NCBI GenBank assembly: GCA_029721435.1
Contig: CM056581.1
Span: forward strand, 73,518,712 to 73,582,711
From: Gymnothorax reevesii
Lineage: Eukaryota > Chordata > Actinopteri > Anguilliformes > Muraenidae
Reading direction: 5' to 3'
Length of the DNA stretch: 64,000 bases
Shown: positions 10,788-23,287 of the stretch, piece after piece
Layout: every line of letters starts with the position of its first letter
Position numbering within the stretch: position 1 is the first letter of the stretch
The notes under the pieces: generated by a model
What the model saw: the letters and a program-made list of their open reading frames with translations, nothing else
What the model was told of the DNA's origin: nothing
Databases searched by the model: none
Position numbers and translations under genes: made by a program

Positions 10788-13425
10788 ATTAAAGCTGCAA
10801 GCAGCGTTGAAAGGGCCCTCGCACCCCTCTTGCACGTTGGGGAGGCAGCAAAATCTTGATGGGTGCAGGTGTGGATTCACAGCCATTGGACACTAGCTAG
10901 ACTGTGAACAATGTGGTTTCCTGCGGAGAGTGCAAAAATTTTCTGAAGGGGTGCTTTGATATCATTTTGACATGCCCGTGCGCTAAATCTCCAGCATAGT
11001 AATTGTAATACCAGGCTCCTTGAGCGTGTTGATTTTTGTAATTTTTACAGCACGTTTAGACCCACAAAAGAGATTTCTTTTAAAAATCTGATTGGGGGCG
11101 CTATCGAGCCATTATGCCACATTTAGTGCCAATTGATGGATGACATTGAAGAGAATAAGACAATTATAAATTGTGCAAGGTTCTGCAAGCTTTGGAGTAT
11201 TCTAAGGCCTTCAAACGTATGTTCGTGAAATTTGGAAAAACGCAGGAAATAGCAAATAGCTCATACCTGTTTGGCCAAAATAATAAACCTTAACCCGGAA
11301 TGACTAATGCAATGATCACACCAAATTTCATGAACATTCAAGCACATTTATTTTAACATGGCCGTATCTAGAGGGCGCTGTGGAGCCTTCTGGCCACACT
11401 TGATCTAATATTAGCATATATTGATACTTGGGAGGACCATTTTATCAAGCTTGGACAGTTTCAGGGAAAACCCATGAAGTCTGTGGGAGTAAAACCAACT
11501 TCCTGTTTCATGGCGGGACATCGAAATTTGCTGCAACGCCATGGAATCAAAATTCGATGAATCCAAAAAAGCTTCGCAATTTAACATCGGCAACGTCTTT
11601 AGATACTATTAGCCAAATTTCAAGTTGTTCGGATGAAATCTCTAGGAGGAGTATGTTAAAGTACGACACCTGTGAATGGCGAAAAATCCAAAAAAGTTGC
11701 AAATTCAATTAAAAATGGTGGACTTCCTGTTGAGTCTAGGTCAAGGCACCAAGCGTCTTTTTTGTAGGTCTTGGCATATTCCACATGTCTACCGAATTTC
11801 ATACATGTAGGTTTACCAGGCTGCGAGGGCTGCTTATTTAAAATTTTCCAGGGGGCGCTATAGTGACATTTTTGCCATGTATATATATAAGTTTTTTGTC
11901 AGAGTAATACGAATGATGGTCTATATACATCTACAAAATTTTGTGAGTTTTAGAACATGCTGAGACCCTCAAAATGGCAATTCTTTTAAAAATCTGATTG
12001 GGGGCGCTATAGAGCCATTGTGCCAAATTTAGTGTTAATTCAAATATAAAATTGAAGATAAAAAGACAATTATAATTTGTGCAACTTTTTGCAAGATTTC
12101 GAGTATTCTTAAGCATCCAAACATGTGTTTATAAAATTTGGAAAAACGCAGGAAATGGCGCATAGCTCACTTCCTGTTTGGCCAAAAAATTTCAAAAAAA
12201 TTAATATAACTCGACATGAACAAAGCAATGATCACACCAAATTTCATGAACATTCAAGCACTTTTATCTCAACGTGGCCGTTTTAAGAGGGCGCTGTGGA
12301 GCCACCTGACCACACCCAATCTAATATCAACATATAGGTATACTTGGAGGTAGACTCTTATCAAGCCTGTGAAGTTTCGCGCAAATCTCGCAAAGCATGT
12401 GCGCGTAAAACCAACTTCCTGTTTCATGGCGGAACATCGAAATTCGACGCGACGCCACGGATACAAAGTTCGATGAATCCAAAAAAGCTTCGCAATTTAA
12501 CATCGACCAGGTCTTAAAAAGTCATATGCGAAATTGTAATTTGATCGGAAAAAATCTCTAGGAGGAGTTCGTGAAAGTACGAAGCCTGTGAATGGCAAAA
12601 AATTTAAAAAATTTGCAAATTCAATCAAAAATGGCGGACTTCCTGTGGAGTCTAGGTAATGGCACCTAGAGACTTTTTTTTAGGTCTTGGCATAGTACAC
12701 ATGTCCACCGAATTTTGTACATGTAGGTCAAACACGCTGCGAGGGCTGCTTCATTGAAATTTTCTAGGTGGCGCTGTCATGCAATTTTGCCACATCCATC
12801 TGTAAACCGTAAATCCTAGTAAAAACTAAGACCAGCTTAATATGTTTGCAAAGTTTTGTGAGTTTTCAAGCATGCTGAGGCCCTCAAAAGTGCAATTATG
12901 TATTAGGGGGCGCTATAGAGCTACCATGTCACACCCATTGCCAAATGAGATATCGAATCAAAGAACGTAATATTTGTAGTCTATGAGCCAAGTTTGGTGA
13001 GTTTTCGAGTATGATAAAACCCTTAAAAATGTGTTCGTAAAATCTGAATAAACGCAGGAAATGGCTCATAGCTCACTTCCTGTGAGGCAAAAAAATTTCA
13101 AAAAAATTTACAAGAAAATTTATGATGACTACTATGACTCTATAAAATTTCGTGAGAATCCGAGCAAGTGCGTTCCAAAATGGCCGCGTGTTTGGTGGCG
13201 CTATAGAGCCACCAGGGCATGTCCAAGCACAAAAATAATAATACTTTGCAATTTTCACGACGACTGACGTGTGGGCAAATTTTTGTGAGTTTTCGTGCAT
13301 GGCAAAGCCCTCAAAAATGCGTTCTCGCAGCAGAATAAAAAGAAGAAGAAGAAGAAGAAGAATAATAAAAATCCCATCAAAAACAATAGGTTCCTCGCAC
13401 CTTCGGTGTCGGTGCTCGGGCCCTA
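10788..13425 (+). repeat. Array unit 2 (2.6 kb, two modules)
   Basis: Landmarks are near 11645 and 12560. It closely resembles unit 5 (20542-23287) throughout, for example in sharing 'ctgtgaacaatgtgg' and 'cttgggaggaccatttta'. A GAA tract lies at about 13337-13363. The hairpin cassette is shortened: the central palindrome is lost and 'cgcaccttcggtg' is joined to 'tcggtgctcgggccc'. Confidence 0.83.
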
Positions 13426-16400
13426 ATTAAAGCTGCAAGCAGCGTTGAAAGGGCCCTCGCCCCCCTCGTGCACGTTGGGGTGGCAGCAAGATCTTGATGG
13501 GTGCAGGTGTCCATCAAGAGCCATTGGGCACTGCTAGACTGTGTGCATTGTGGTTTCCTGATGGGAGTGCAAAAATTTTCTAGAGGGCGCTACGATACCA
13601 TTTTGACATGCCTGTGTGCAAAATCTACAACAAGGTAATTGTAATGTCAGGCTCCATGAGTGTGTTGATTTTTGTAAATTTTCCAATATGTTTAGACGAT
13701 CAAAGAGGCAATACTTTTAAATATCTGACTGGGGGCGCTATTGAGCCATTATGCCATATTTAATACCAATTGATGGATGACATTGAAGAGAATAAGACAT
13801 TTATACTGTTTGCTAGGTTTTTTAAGGTTTGGAGCATTCTAAGGCCTGAAAATATGACTTCGTAAAATTTGGAAAAACGCAGGAAGTAGCTCATAGCTCA
13901 CTTCCTGTTTATGCAATAATTTTCAAAAAATTAACCATCGCCCAGAATGACTAATGCAATGATCACCCAAATTTCATGAACATTCAAGCACTTTTAACTT
14001 AACATGGCCGTATCTAGAGGGCGTCGTGGAGCCACCTGGCCACTCCCTATCTAATATTAGCATATAGTTATACTTTGGAGGAAAATATTATCAAGCTTAT
14101 CAAGGCAAATCGAACAAAGTATGTGGGAGTAAAAGCAACTTCCTGTTTCATGGCAGGACATCAAAATTCGCCGTGACGCCACAGATGCATCGTTCGATGA
14201 AATCAAAAAAGCTTCGCAATTTAACGTCAGCAATGTTTTTAGATATTATATGCCAAATTTTAAGTTGATCGGATAAAATCTCTAGGAGGAGTTCGTTAAA
14301 GTACGACACCTGTGAATGGCAAAAAAAATTTTAAAAAGTTGCAAATTCAATTAAAAATGGCAGCCTTCCTGTTGAGTCTAGGTCATGGCACCAAGAGACT
14401 TTTTTGTAGGTCTCGGCATATTTCACATGTCTACCGAATTTCATACATGTGGGTTTACCGGGCTGCGAGGGCTGCTTATTTGAAATTTTCCAGGGGGCGC
14501 TAAAATGCCATTTTTGCCACGCCTATTTGTACATTTTTTATATGTGTAATAGGAATGATGGTCTTTAAAATTGTACAAATTTTTGTGAGTATTTGAGCAT
14601 GCTGAAACCCTCAAAAGGGTCATTCTTTTAAAAATCGTATTGGGGGCGCTATAGAGCCATGATGCCTCATTTACTGCCAATTTTTGTTTCAAATTGAAGA
14701 CAATGTGACAAATAAAATTTTAGCCAAGTTTTGCAAGTTTTCGAGTATGCTAAGGCCTTCAAATGTGTGTTCATAAAATTTGGAATAACGCAGGAAATGA
14801 CTCATAGCTCACTTCCTGTTTGGCCGAAAAATTTCAAAAAAATCAGCACAGCCCAGAAAAACAAATGCAATGATCAGACCAAATTTCATGAACATTCAAG
14901 CACTTTTATATCAACATGGCCGTGTCTAGAGGGCGCTGTTGAGCCACCTGACCACACCCACTCCAATATCAACATATAAGTATATTTGGAATTAAACTAT
15001 CATTAAGCCTGTAAAGTTTCACGCAAATCTCACAAAGCATGTGCGCGTAAAACCAACTTCCTTTTTCATGGCGGAACATCAAAATTCTCCATGACGCCAC
15101 GGATGCATCGTTCGATGAAATCGAAAAAGCTTCGCAATTTAACGTCAGCAAGGATTTTAGATATTATATGCCAAATTTTAAGTTGATCGGATAAAATCTC
15201 TAGGAGGAGTTCGTTAAAGTACGACACCTGTGAATGGCAAAAAAAATAAAAAAAAGTTGCAATTTCAATTAAAAATGGCAGCCTTCCTGTTGGGTCTAGG
15301 TCATGGCACCAAGTGACTTTTTTGTAGGTCTCGGCATATTCCACATGTCTACCGAATTTCATACATGTGGGTTTATCGGGCTGCGAGGGCTGCTTATTTG
15401 AAATTTTCCAGGGGGCGCTATAATGCCATTTTTGCCACGCCTATTTGTAAATTTTTTATCAGTGTAATAGGAATGATGTTCTTTAAAATTGTACAAAATT
15501 TTGTGAGTTTTTGAGCATGCTGAAACCCTCAAAAGGGTAATTCTTTTAAAAATCGTATTGGGGGCGCTATAGAGCCATGATGCCCCATTTACTGCCAATT
15601 TTTGTTTCAAAGTGAAAACAATGTGACAAATAAAATTTTAGCTAAGTTTTGCAAGTTTTCGAGTATGCTAAGGCCTTCAAATGTGTGTTCATAAAATTTG
15701 GAATAACGCAGGAAATGACTCATAGCTCACTTCCTGTTTGGCCGAAAAATTTCAAAAAAATCAGCACAGCCCAGAAAAACAAATGCAATGATCAGACCAA
15801 ATTTCATGAACATTCAAGCACTTTTATATCAACATGGCCGTGTCAAGAGGGCGCTGTAGAGCCACCTGACCACACCCACTCCAATATCAAGATATAGGTA
15901 TATTTGGAATTAGACTATCATTAAGCCTGTAAAGTTTCACGTTATTCTCCCAAAGCATATGCTCATAAAAGCAACTTCCATTTTCATGGCGGAACATCGA
16001 AATTCGCCGCGACGCCACGGATACAGTTCGATGAATCCAAAAAAGCTTCGCAATTTAACATCGACGACGTCTTCTAATGTTGTATGCCTAATTTTAAGTT
16101 GATCAGATAAAATCTCTAGGAGGAGTTCGTTAAAGTACGACACCTGTGAATTGCAAAAAATTTTAAAAAATTGCAAATTCAATTAAAAATGGCGGACTTC
16201 CTGTTCCGTCTCGGTTATGGCACCAAGAGACTTTTTTTTAGGTCTTGGCATCGTACATATGTCTACCGAATTTGGAACATGTAGATTAAACACGCTGCGA
16301 GGGCTGCTTCATTGAAATTTTCTAGGTGGCGCTGTAATGCAATTTTGCCACATTTTTCATCAAGCCCTATTTACAAGTAAAAAGTATGAGCAGCTTAAAA

Positions 16401-16880
16401 GGTCTGCAAAGTTTCTTGAGTTTTCGAGCATGCTGAGGCCCTCAAAAATGCAATTATGTATTAGGGGGCGCTATAGAGTTACCATGTCAAACCAAGTGTC
16501 AAATGAGATATCGAATCAAAGTATTTAATATTTTTAGTCTTTGAGCTAAGTTTGGTGAATTTTCGAGCATAATAAGGCCCTCAAAAATGTGTTCGTAAAA
16601 TCTGAAAAAACGCAGGAAATGGCTCATAGCTCACTTCCTGTGCGGCAAAAAAATTTCAAAAAATTTTGCTGTGGCCCTGTCGAATTTCATGAGAATCCGA
16701 GTAAGTGCGTTCCAAAATGGCCTTGTGTTTGGTGGCGCTATAGAGCCACTGGGGCATGTCTAAGCTCAAAATTAATAATACTTTGCAATTTTCACCAGGT
16801 CTGACGTGTGTGCAAATTTTTGTGAGTTTTCGTGCATGGTAAAGCCTTCAAAAATGCGTTCTCGCAGCAGAATAATAATA
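13426..16880 (+). repeat. Array unit 3 (3.5 kb, three modules)
   Basis: Landmarks are near 14283, 15200 and 16118. The first two modules are nearly identical by eye over about 800 bp, as expected of a recent single-module duplication. The tail lacks roughly 30 bp present elsewhere (near 16660-16680). A short AAT run joins the next head without GAA tract or hairpin cassette. Confidence 0.83.
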
Positions 16881-19800
16881 ATTAAAGCTGCAAGCAGCGT
16901 TGAAAGGGCCCTCGCCCCCTTCGTGCACGTTGGGGTGGCAGCAAGATCTTGATGGGTGCAGGTGTCCATTCACAGCCAATGGACACTGCTGGACTGCATA
17001 CAATGTGGTATCCTGAGGGGAGTGTAAAGATTTTCGAGAGGACGCTATGGTACCATTTTGACATGCCTGTGCACAATCTACGACCGAGTAATCGTAATAC
17101 CGAGCTCCATGAGTGTGTTGATGTTTGGTAATTTTCCAGCATGTTTAGACCTTCAAAAGAGCAATTCTTCTATATATCTGATTGGAGGCGCTGTAGAGCC
17201 ATTATGCCACATTTAGTGCCAATTTATGGATGACTTTGAAGAGAAGAAGACACTTAAAATTTATGCAAGGTTTTACAAGTTTTGGAGCATTCTAAGGCCT
17301 TTAAACGTGTTTTCGTAAAATTTGGAAAAACGCAGGAAATAGCTCATAGCTCACTTCCTGTTTGGCCAAAAATTTTTCGAAAATTAACCTTTGCCCGGAA
17401 TGACTAATGCAATGATCACACCAAATTTCATGAACATTCAAGCACTTTTATCTTAACATGGCCATATCTAGAGGGCGCTGTGGAGCCACCTGGCACCTCC
17501 TGATCCAATATCAACATATATTTATATTTGGGAGGACACTTTTATGAAACTTGGAAAGTTTCAGGCAAATCCCACCAAGTATGTTGGAGTAAAACCAACT
17601 TCCTGTTTCATGGCGGAACATCGAAATTCGCCGCGTCGCCTTGTATTCATCGTTCAATGAATCCAAAAAAGCTTCGCAATTTAACATCGGCAATGTCTCC
17701 TAATATCAGTTGCCAAATTGTAAGTTGATCGGATAAAGCCTCTCGGAGGAGTTCGTTAAAGTACGACACTTGTGAATGGCGAAAAATCCAAAAAATTTCC
17801 AATTTCAATTAAAAATGGCGGACTTCCTGCTGAGTCTAGGTCATGGCACCAAGAGACCACGACTGATGTGTGGGCAAATTTTTGTGAGTTTTCGTGCATG
17901 GCAAAGCCCTCAAAAATGCGTTCTCGAAAGTTCTTGAAAGTACGACACCTGTGAATGGCAAAAAAATAAAAAAAAGTTGCAATTTCAATTAAAGATGGCA
18001 GCCTTCCTGTTGAGTCTCGGTCATGGCACCAAGAGACTTTTTTGTAGGTCTCGGCATATTCCACATGTCTACCAAATTTCATAGATGTAGGTTTACCGGG
18101 CTGCGAGGGCTGCTTATTTGAAATTTTCCAGGGGGCGCTATGATGAAATTTTTGCCATGCCTATAAGTAAGTTTCTTGTCAAAGTAATACAAATGATGGT
18201 CTTTATACATTTAAAGAATTTTGTGAGTTTTTGAACATGGTGAGACCCTTAAAAGGGCAATTCTTTCAAAAATCTGATTGGGGGCGCTAAAGAGCCATTG
18301 TGCCTAATTTAGTGTAAATTGATATATAAAATTTGAGCCAATAAGGCAATTAAAATTTGTGCAACTTTTTGCAAGATTTCGAGTATTCTAAGGCTTCCAA
18401 ACATGTGTTTCTAAAATTTGGAAAAACACAGGAAATGGCTCATAGCTCACTTCCTGTTTGGCCAAAAAATTTCGAAAAAATTATCATTCCCTGACATGAC
18501 ACATGCAATGATCACACTAAATTTCATGAACAATCAAGCACTTTTATCTCAATATGGCCGTGTTAAGAGGGCGCTGTGGAGCCACCTGACCACACCCAAT
18601 CTAATATCAACATATAGGTATACTTAAAAGTAGACTCTTATCAAGCCTTTGAAGTTTCGCGCAAATCTCACAAAGCATGTGCGTGTAAAACCAACTACCT
18701 GTTTCAGGGCAGAACATCGAAATTCGCCACGACGCCACAGATACATAGTTCGATTGAGACAAAAAAGCTTCGCAATTTAACATCGAGAAGGCCTTTAAAC
18801 GTCATATGCGAAATTTTAAGTTGATCGGATAAAATCTCTAGGAGGAGTTCGTTAACGTACGACACCTGCGAATGGCAAAAAATCTAAAAAAGTTGAAATT
18901 TCAATTTAAAATGGCAAACTTCCTGTTGGGTCTAGGTCATAGCTCCAAGAGACTTTTTTTTAGGTCTAAAGATATTCCACATGTCCACCGAAGTTCATAT
19001 ATGCAGGTCAACCACGATGCAAGGGCTGCTTATTTGAAATTTTCCAGGGGGCGCTATAATGCCATTTTTGCTACGCCTATATGTAAATTTTTTATCAGTG
19101 TAATAGGAATGATGGTCTTTAGAATTGTACAAAATTTTGTGAGTTTTTGAGCATGTTGAGACCCTCAAAATGGGCGCTATAGGGCTATTATGCCACAGTT
19201 ACCGCCAATTTCTGCCTCAAATTGAAGACAATCAGACAAATATGATATGTGCAAAGTTTTGCAAGTTTTCGAGCATGCTAAGGCCTTCAAACGTGTGTTC
19301 GCAAAATTTGGAATAACGCAGGAAATGGCTCATAGCTCACTTTCTGTTTGGCCGAAAAATTTCAAAAAAATAAGCAAAGCCCAAAAAAACAAATGTAATG
19401 ATCAGACCAAATTTCATGAACATTCAAGCACTTTTATTTTAACAGGGATGTATCTAGAGGGCGCTGTGGAGCCACCTGGCCACTCTCGATCTAATGTTAG
19501 CATATATTTATACTTAGAGGGACAATTTAATCAAGCCTGTGAAGTTTTGCGCATATCTCAAATAGCATGTGCGCGTAAAACCAACTTCCTGTTTCATGGC
19601 GGAACGTCAAAATTCGCCGCAACGCCACGGGTACAAAGTTAAATGAATCCAAAAAAGCTTCGCAATTTAACATTGACAAGGTCTTTAGATGTCATATGCG
19701 AAATTTTAAGTTGATACGATAAAATCTCTAGGAGGAGTTCGTTAAAGTACGACACCTGTGAATGGCAAAAAAGAAAAAAAATTTGCAAATACAATTAAAT

Positions 19801-20541
19801 ATGGCGGACTTCCTGTTGAGTCTAGGTCATGGCACCAAGAGACTTTCTTGTAGGTGTTGGCATAGTACACATGTCCACCGAATTTCGTTCATGTAGGTTA
19901 AACACGCTGCGAGGGCTGCTTCATTGAAATTTTCTAGGTGGCGCTGTAATGCAATTTTACCACATCCATCTGTAAATTCTATATTCAAGTACAGACTATG
20001 ACCAGCTTAATATGTTTGCAAAGTTTCGTGAGTTTTCGAGCATGCTGATGCCTTCAAAAATGCAAATATGCGTTAGGGGGCGCTATGGAGCCACCATGTC
20101 ATATCCACTGCCACATGAGATATCGAATAAAAGATCGTAATATTTCTAGTCCATGAGCCAAGTTTGGTGAGTTTTCGAGTATGATAAAACCCTCAAAAAT
20201 GTGTTCGTAAAATCTGAAAAAACGCAAGAAAATGGCTCATAGCTCACTTCCTGTGGGGTAAAAAAATTTCAAAAAAATTGACAAAAAAATTTATGATGAC
20301 TTCTATGACCCTATCAAATTTCGTGAGAATCCGAGCAAGTGCGTTCCAAAATGGCTGTGTGTTTGGTGGCGCTATGGAGCCACCGGGGCATGTCCAAGCA
20401 CAAAATTAACAATACATTGTAATTTTCACCAAGACTGACCTGTGGGCAAATTTTTGTGAGTTTTCGCGCATGGCAAAGCCTTCAAAAATGCGTTCTCGCA
20501 GCAGAATAAAAAGAAGAAGAAGAAGAAGAAGAAGAAGAATA
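16881..20541 (+). repeat. Array unit 4 (3.7 kb, three modules plus patch)
   Basis: The head and first two modules match unit 12 (40098 onward) almost base for base, for example the shared 'ggactgcatacaatgtggta'. A tail-type patch interrupts it at about 17858-17932. Near 19170 about 30 bp kept in unit 12 are deleted ('caaaatgggcgctatagggc'). It ends with a GAA tract (about 20513-20538) and no hairpin cassette. Confidence 0.83.
17858..17932 (+). repeat. Transplanted unit-tail patch inside a module
   Basis: From 'ccacgactgatgtgtgggca' to 'aaaatgcgttctcg' the sequence is the block that normally sits just before the GAA microsatellite at unit ends. Here it replaces the middle of a module, after 'ggcaccaagaga'. 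The module restarts at 'gttcttgaaagtacgacacc'. Unit 12, otherwise nearly identical here, has ordinary module sequence at this place (about 41070), so the patch arose after the two units separated. Confidence 0.8.
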
Positions 20542-23100
20542 ATTAAAGCTGCAAGCAGCGTTGAAAGGGCCCTCGCACCCCTCTTGCACCTTGGGGAGGC
20601 AGCAAAATCTTGATGGGTGCAGGTGTGCATTCACAGCCATTGGACACTGCTAGACTGTGAACAATGTGGTTTCCTGCGGAGAGTGCAAAAATATTCTGGA
20701 GGTGTGCTTTGACATCATTTTGACATGCTCGTGCGCTAAATCTCCAGCATAGCAATTGTAATACCAGGCTCCTTGAGTGTATTGATTTTTGTAATTTTTA
20801 CAGCACGTTTAGACCCACAAAAGAGATTTCTTTTAAAAATCTGATTGGAGGCGCTATCGAGCCATTACGCCACATTTAGTGCCAATTGATGGATGACATT
20901 GAAGAGAATAAGACAATTATAAATTGTGCAAGGTTCTGCAAGCTTTGGAGTATTCTTAGGCCTTCAAACGTATGTTCATGAAATTTGGAAAAACGCAGGA
21001 AATAGCTAATAGCTCATTCCTGTTTGGCCAAAGTAATAAACCATAACCCGGAATGACTAATGCAATGATCACACCAAATTTTATGAACATTCAAGCACAT
21101 TTATCTTAACATGGCCGTATCTAGAGGGCGCTGTGGAGCCTTCTGGCCACACTTGATCTAATATTAGCATATATTAATACTTGGGAGGACCATTTTATAA
21201 AGCTTGGACAGTTTCAGGGAAAACCCATGAAGTCTGTGGGAGTAAAACCAACTTCCTGTTTCATGGCGGGACATCGAAATTTGCTGCAACGCCATGGAAA
21301 CAAAATTCGACGAATCCAAAAAAGCTTCGCAATTTAACATCGGCAATGTCTTTAGATACTATGAGCCAAATTTCAAGTTGTTCGGATGAAATCTCTAGGA
21401 GGAGTTTGTTAAAGTACGACACCTGTTAATGGCGAAAAATCCAAAAAAGTTGCAATTTCAATTAAAAATGGCGGACTTCCTGTAGAGTCTAGGTCATGGC
21501 ACCAAGAGTCTTTTTTGTAGGTCTCGTCATATTCCACATGTCTACAGAATTTCATACATGTAGGTTTACCAGGCTGCGAGGGCTGCTTATTTAAAATTTT
21601 CCAGGGGGCGCGATAGTGACATTTTTGCCATGTCTATATATAAGTTTTTTGTCAGAGTAATACGAATGGTGGTCTTTATACATTTACAAAATTTTGTGAG
21701 TTTTAGAACATGCTGAGACCCTCAAAATGGCAATTCTTTTAAAAATCTGATTGGGGGCGCTATAGAGCCATTGTGCCAAATTTAGTGTAAATTGATATAT
21801 AAAATTGAAGATAATAAGACAATTATAATTTGTGCAACTTTTTGCAAGATTTTGAGTATTCTTAAACATCCAAACATGTGTTTATAAAATTTGGAAAAAC
21901 GCAGGAAATAGCGCATAGGTCACTTCCTGTTTAGCCAAAAAATTTCAAAAAAATTAATAAAACCCGACATGAACAAAGCAATGATCACACTAAATTTCAT
22001 GAACATTCAAGCACTTTTATCTCAACATGGCCGTTTCAAGAGGGCGCTGTGGAGCCACCTGACCACACCCAATCTAATATCAACATATAGGTCTACTTGG
22101 AAGTGGACTCCTATAAAGCCTGTAAAGTTTCGCGCAAATTTCACAAAGCATGTGCGCGTAAAACCAACTTCCTGTTTCATGGCGGAACATCGAAATTCGC
22201 CGCGACGCCACGGATACAAAGATCAATGAATCCAAAAAAGCTTCGCAATTTGACATCGAGAAGGTCTTAAGATGTTAAATTCAAAATTTTAAGTTGATCG
22301 GATAAAATCTCGAGGAGGAGTTCGTTAAAGTACGTAGCCTGTGAATGGCAAAAAATTTTAAAAATTTGCAATTTCAATTAAAAATGGCGGACTTCCTGTG
22401 GAGTCTAGGTAATGGCACCTAGAGACTTTTTTTTAGGTCTTGGCATAGTACACATGTCCACCGAATTTTGTACATGTAGGTCAAACAAGCTGCGAGGGCT
22501 GCTTCATTGAAATTTTCTAGGTGGCGCTGTACTGCAATTTTGCCACATCCATCTGTAAACCCTAAATTCTAGTAAAACGTAAGACCAGCTTAATATGTTT
22601 GCAAAGTTTTGTGAGTTTTCAAGCATGCTGAGGCCCTCAAAAATGCAATTATGTATTAGGGGGCGCTATAGAGCTACCATGTCACACCCAGTGCCAAATG
22701 AGATATCGAATCAAAGAACGTAATATTTTTAGTCTATGAGCCAAGATTGGTGAGTTTTCGAGTATGATAAAACCCTCAAAAATGTGTTCGTAAAATCTGA
22801 AAAAACGCAGGAAATGGCTCATAGCTCACTTCCTGTGGGGCAAAAAAAATTCAAAAAAATTTACAAAAAAATTTATGATGACTACTATGACGCTATAAAA
22901 TTTCGTGAGAATCCGAGCAAGTGCGTTCCAAAATGGCCGCGTGTTTGGTGGCGCTATAGAGCCACCGGGGCATGTCCAAGCACAAAAATAATAATAATTT
23001 GCAATTTTCACGACGACTGACGTGTGGGCAAATTTTTGTGAGTTTTCGTGCATGGCAAAGCCCTCAAAAATGCGTTCTCGAAGCAGAATAAAAAGAAGAA

Positions 23101-23135
<35 letters not shown>

Positions 23136-23287
23136 AGAATAATAAAAATCCCATCAAAAACAATAGGTTCCTGGCACCGGTCGGTGCTCGGGCCCTAATA
23201 AAAATCCCATCAAAAACAATAGGTTCCTCGCACCTTCGGTGCCAGGACCCGTTCCGGGCCCTGGCACCGGTCGGTGCTCAGGCCCTA
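20542..23287 (+). repeat. Array unit 5 (2.7 kb, two modules, doubled hairpin cassette)
   Basis: Landmarks are near 21400 and 22315. It is a close relative of unit 2. The GAA tract is long (about 23090-23137). It is followed by two hairpin cassettes in tandem: a short one (about 23140-23197) and a full one (about 23198-23287), each starting at 'aataaaaatcccatc'. Confidence 0.83.
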
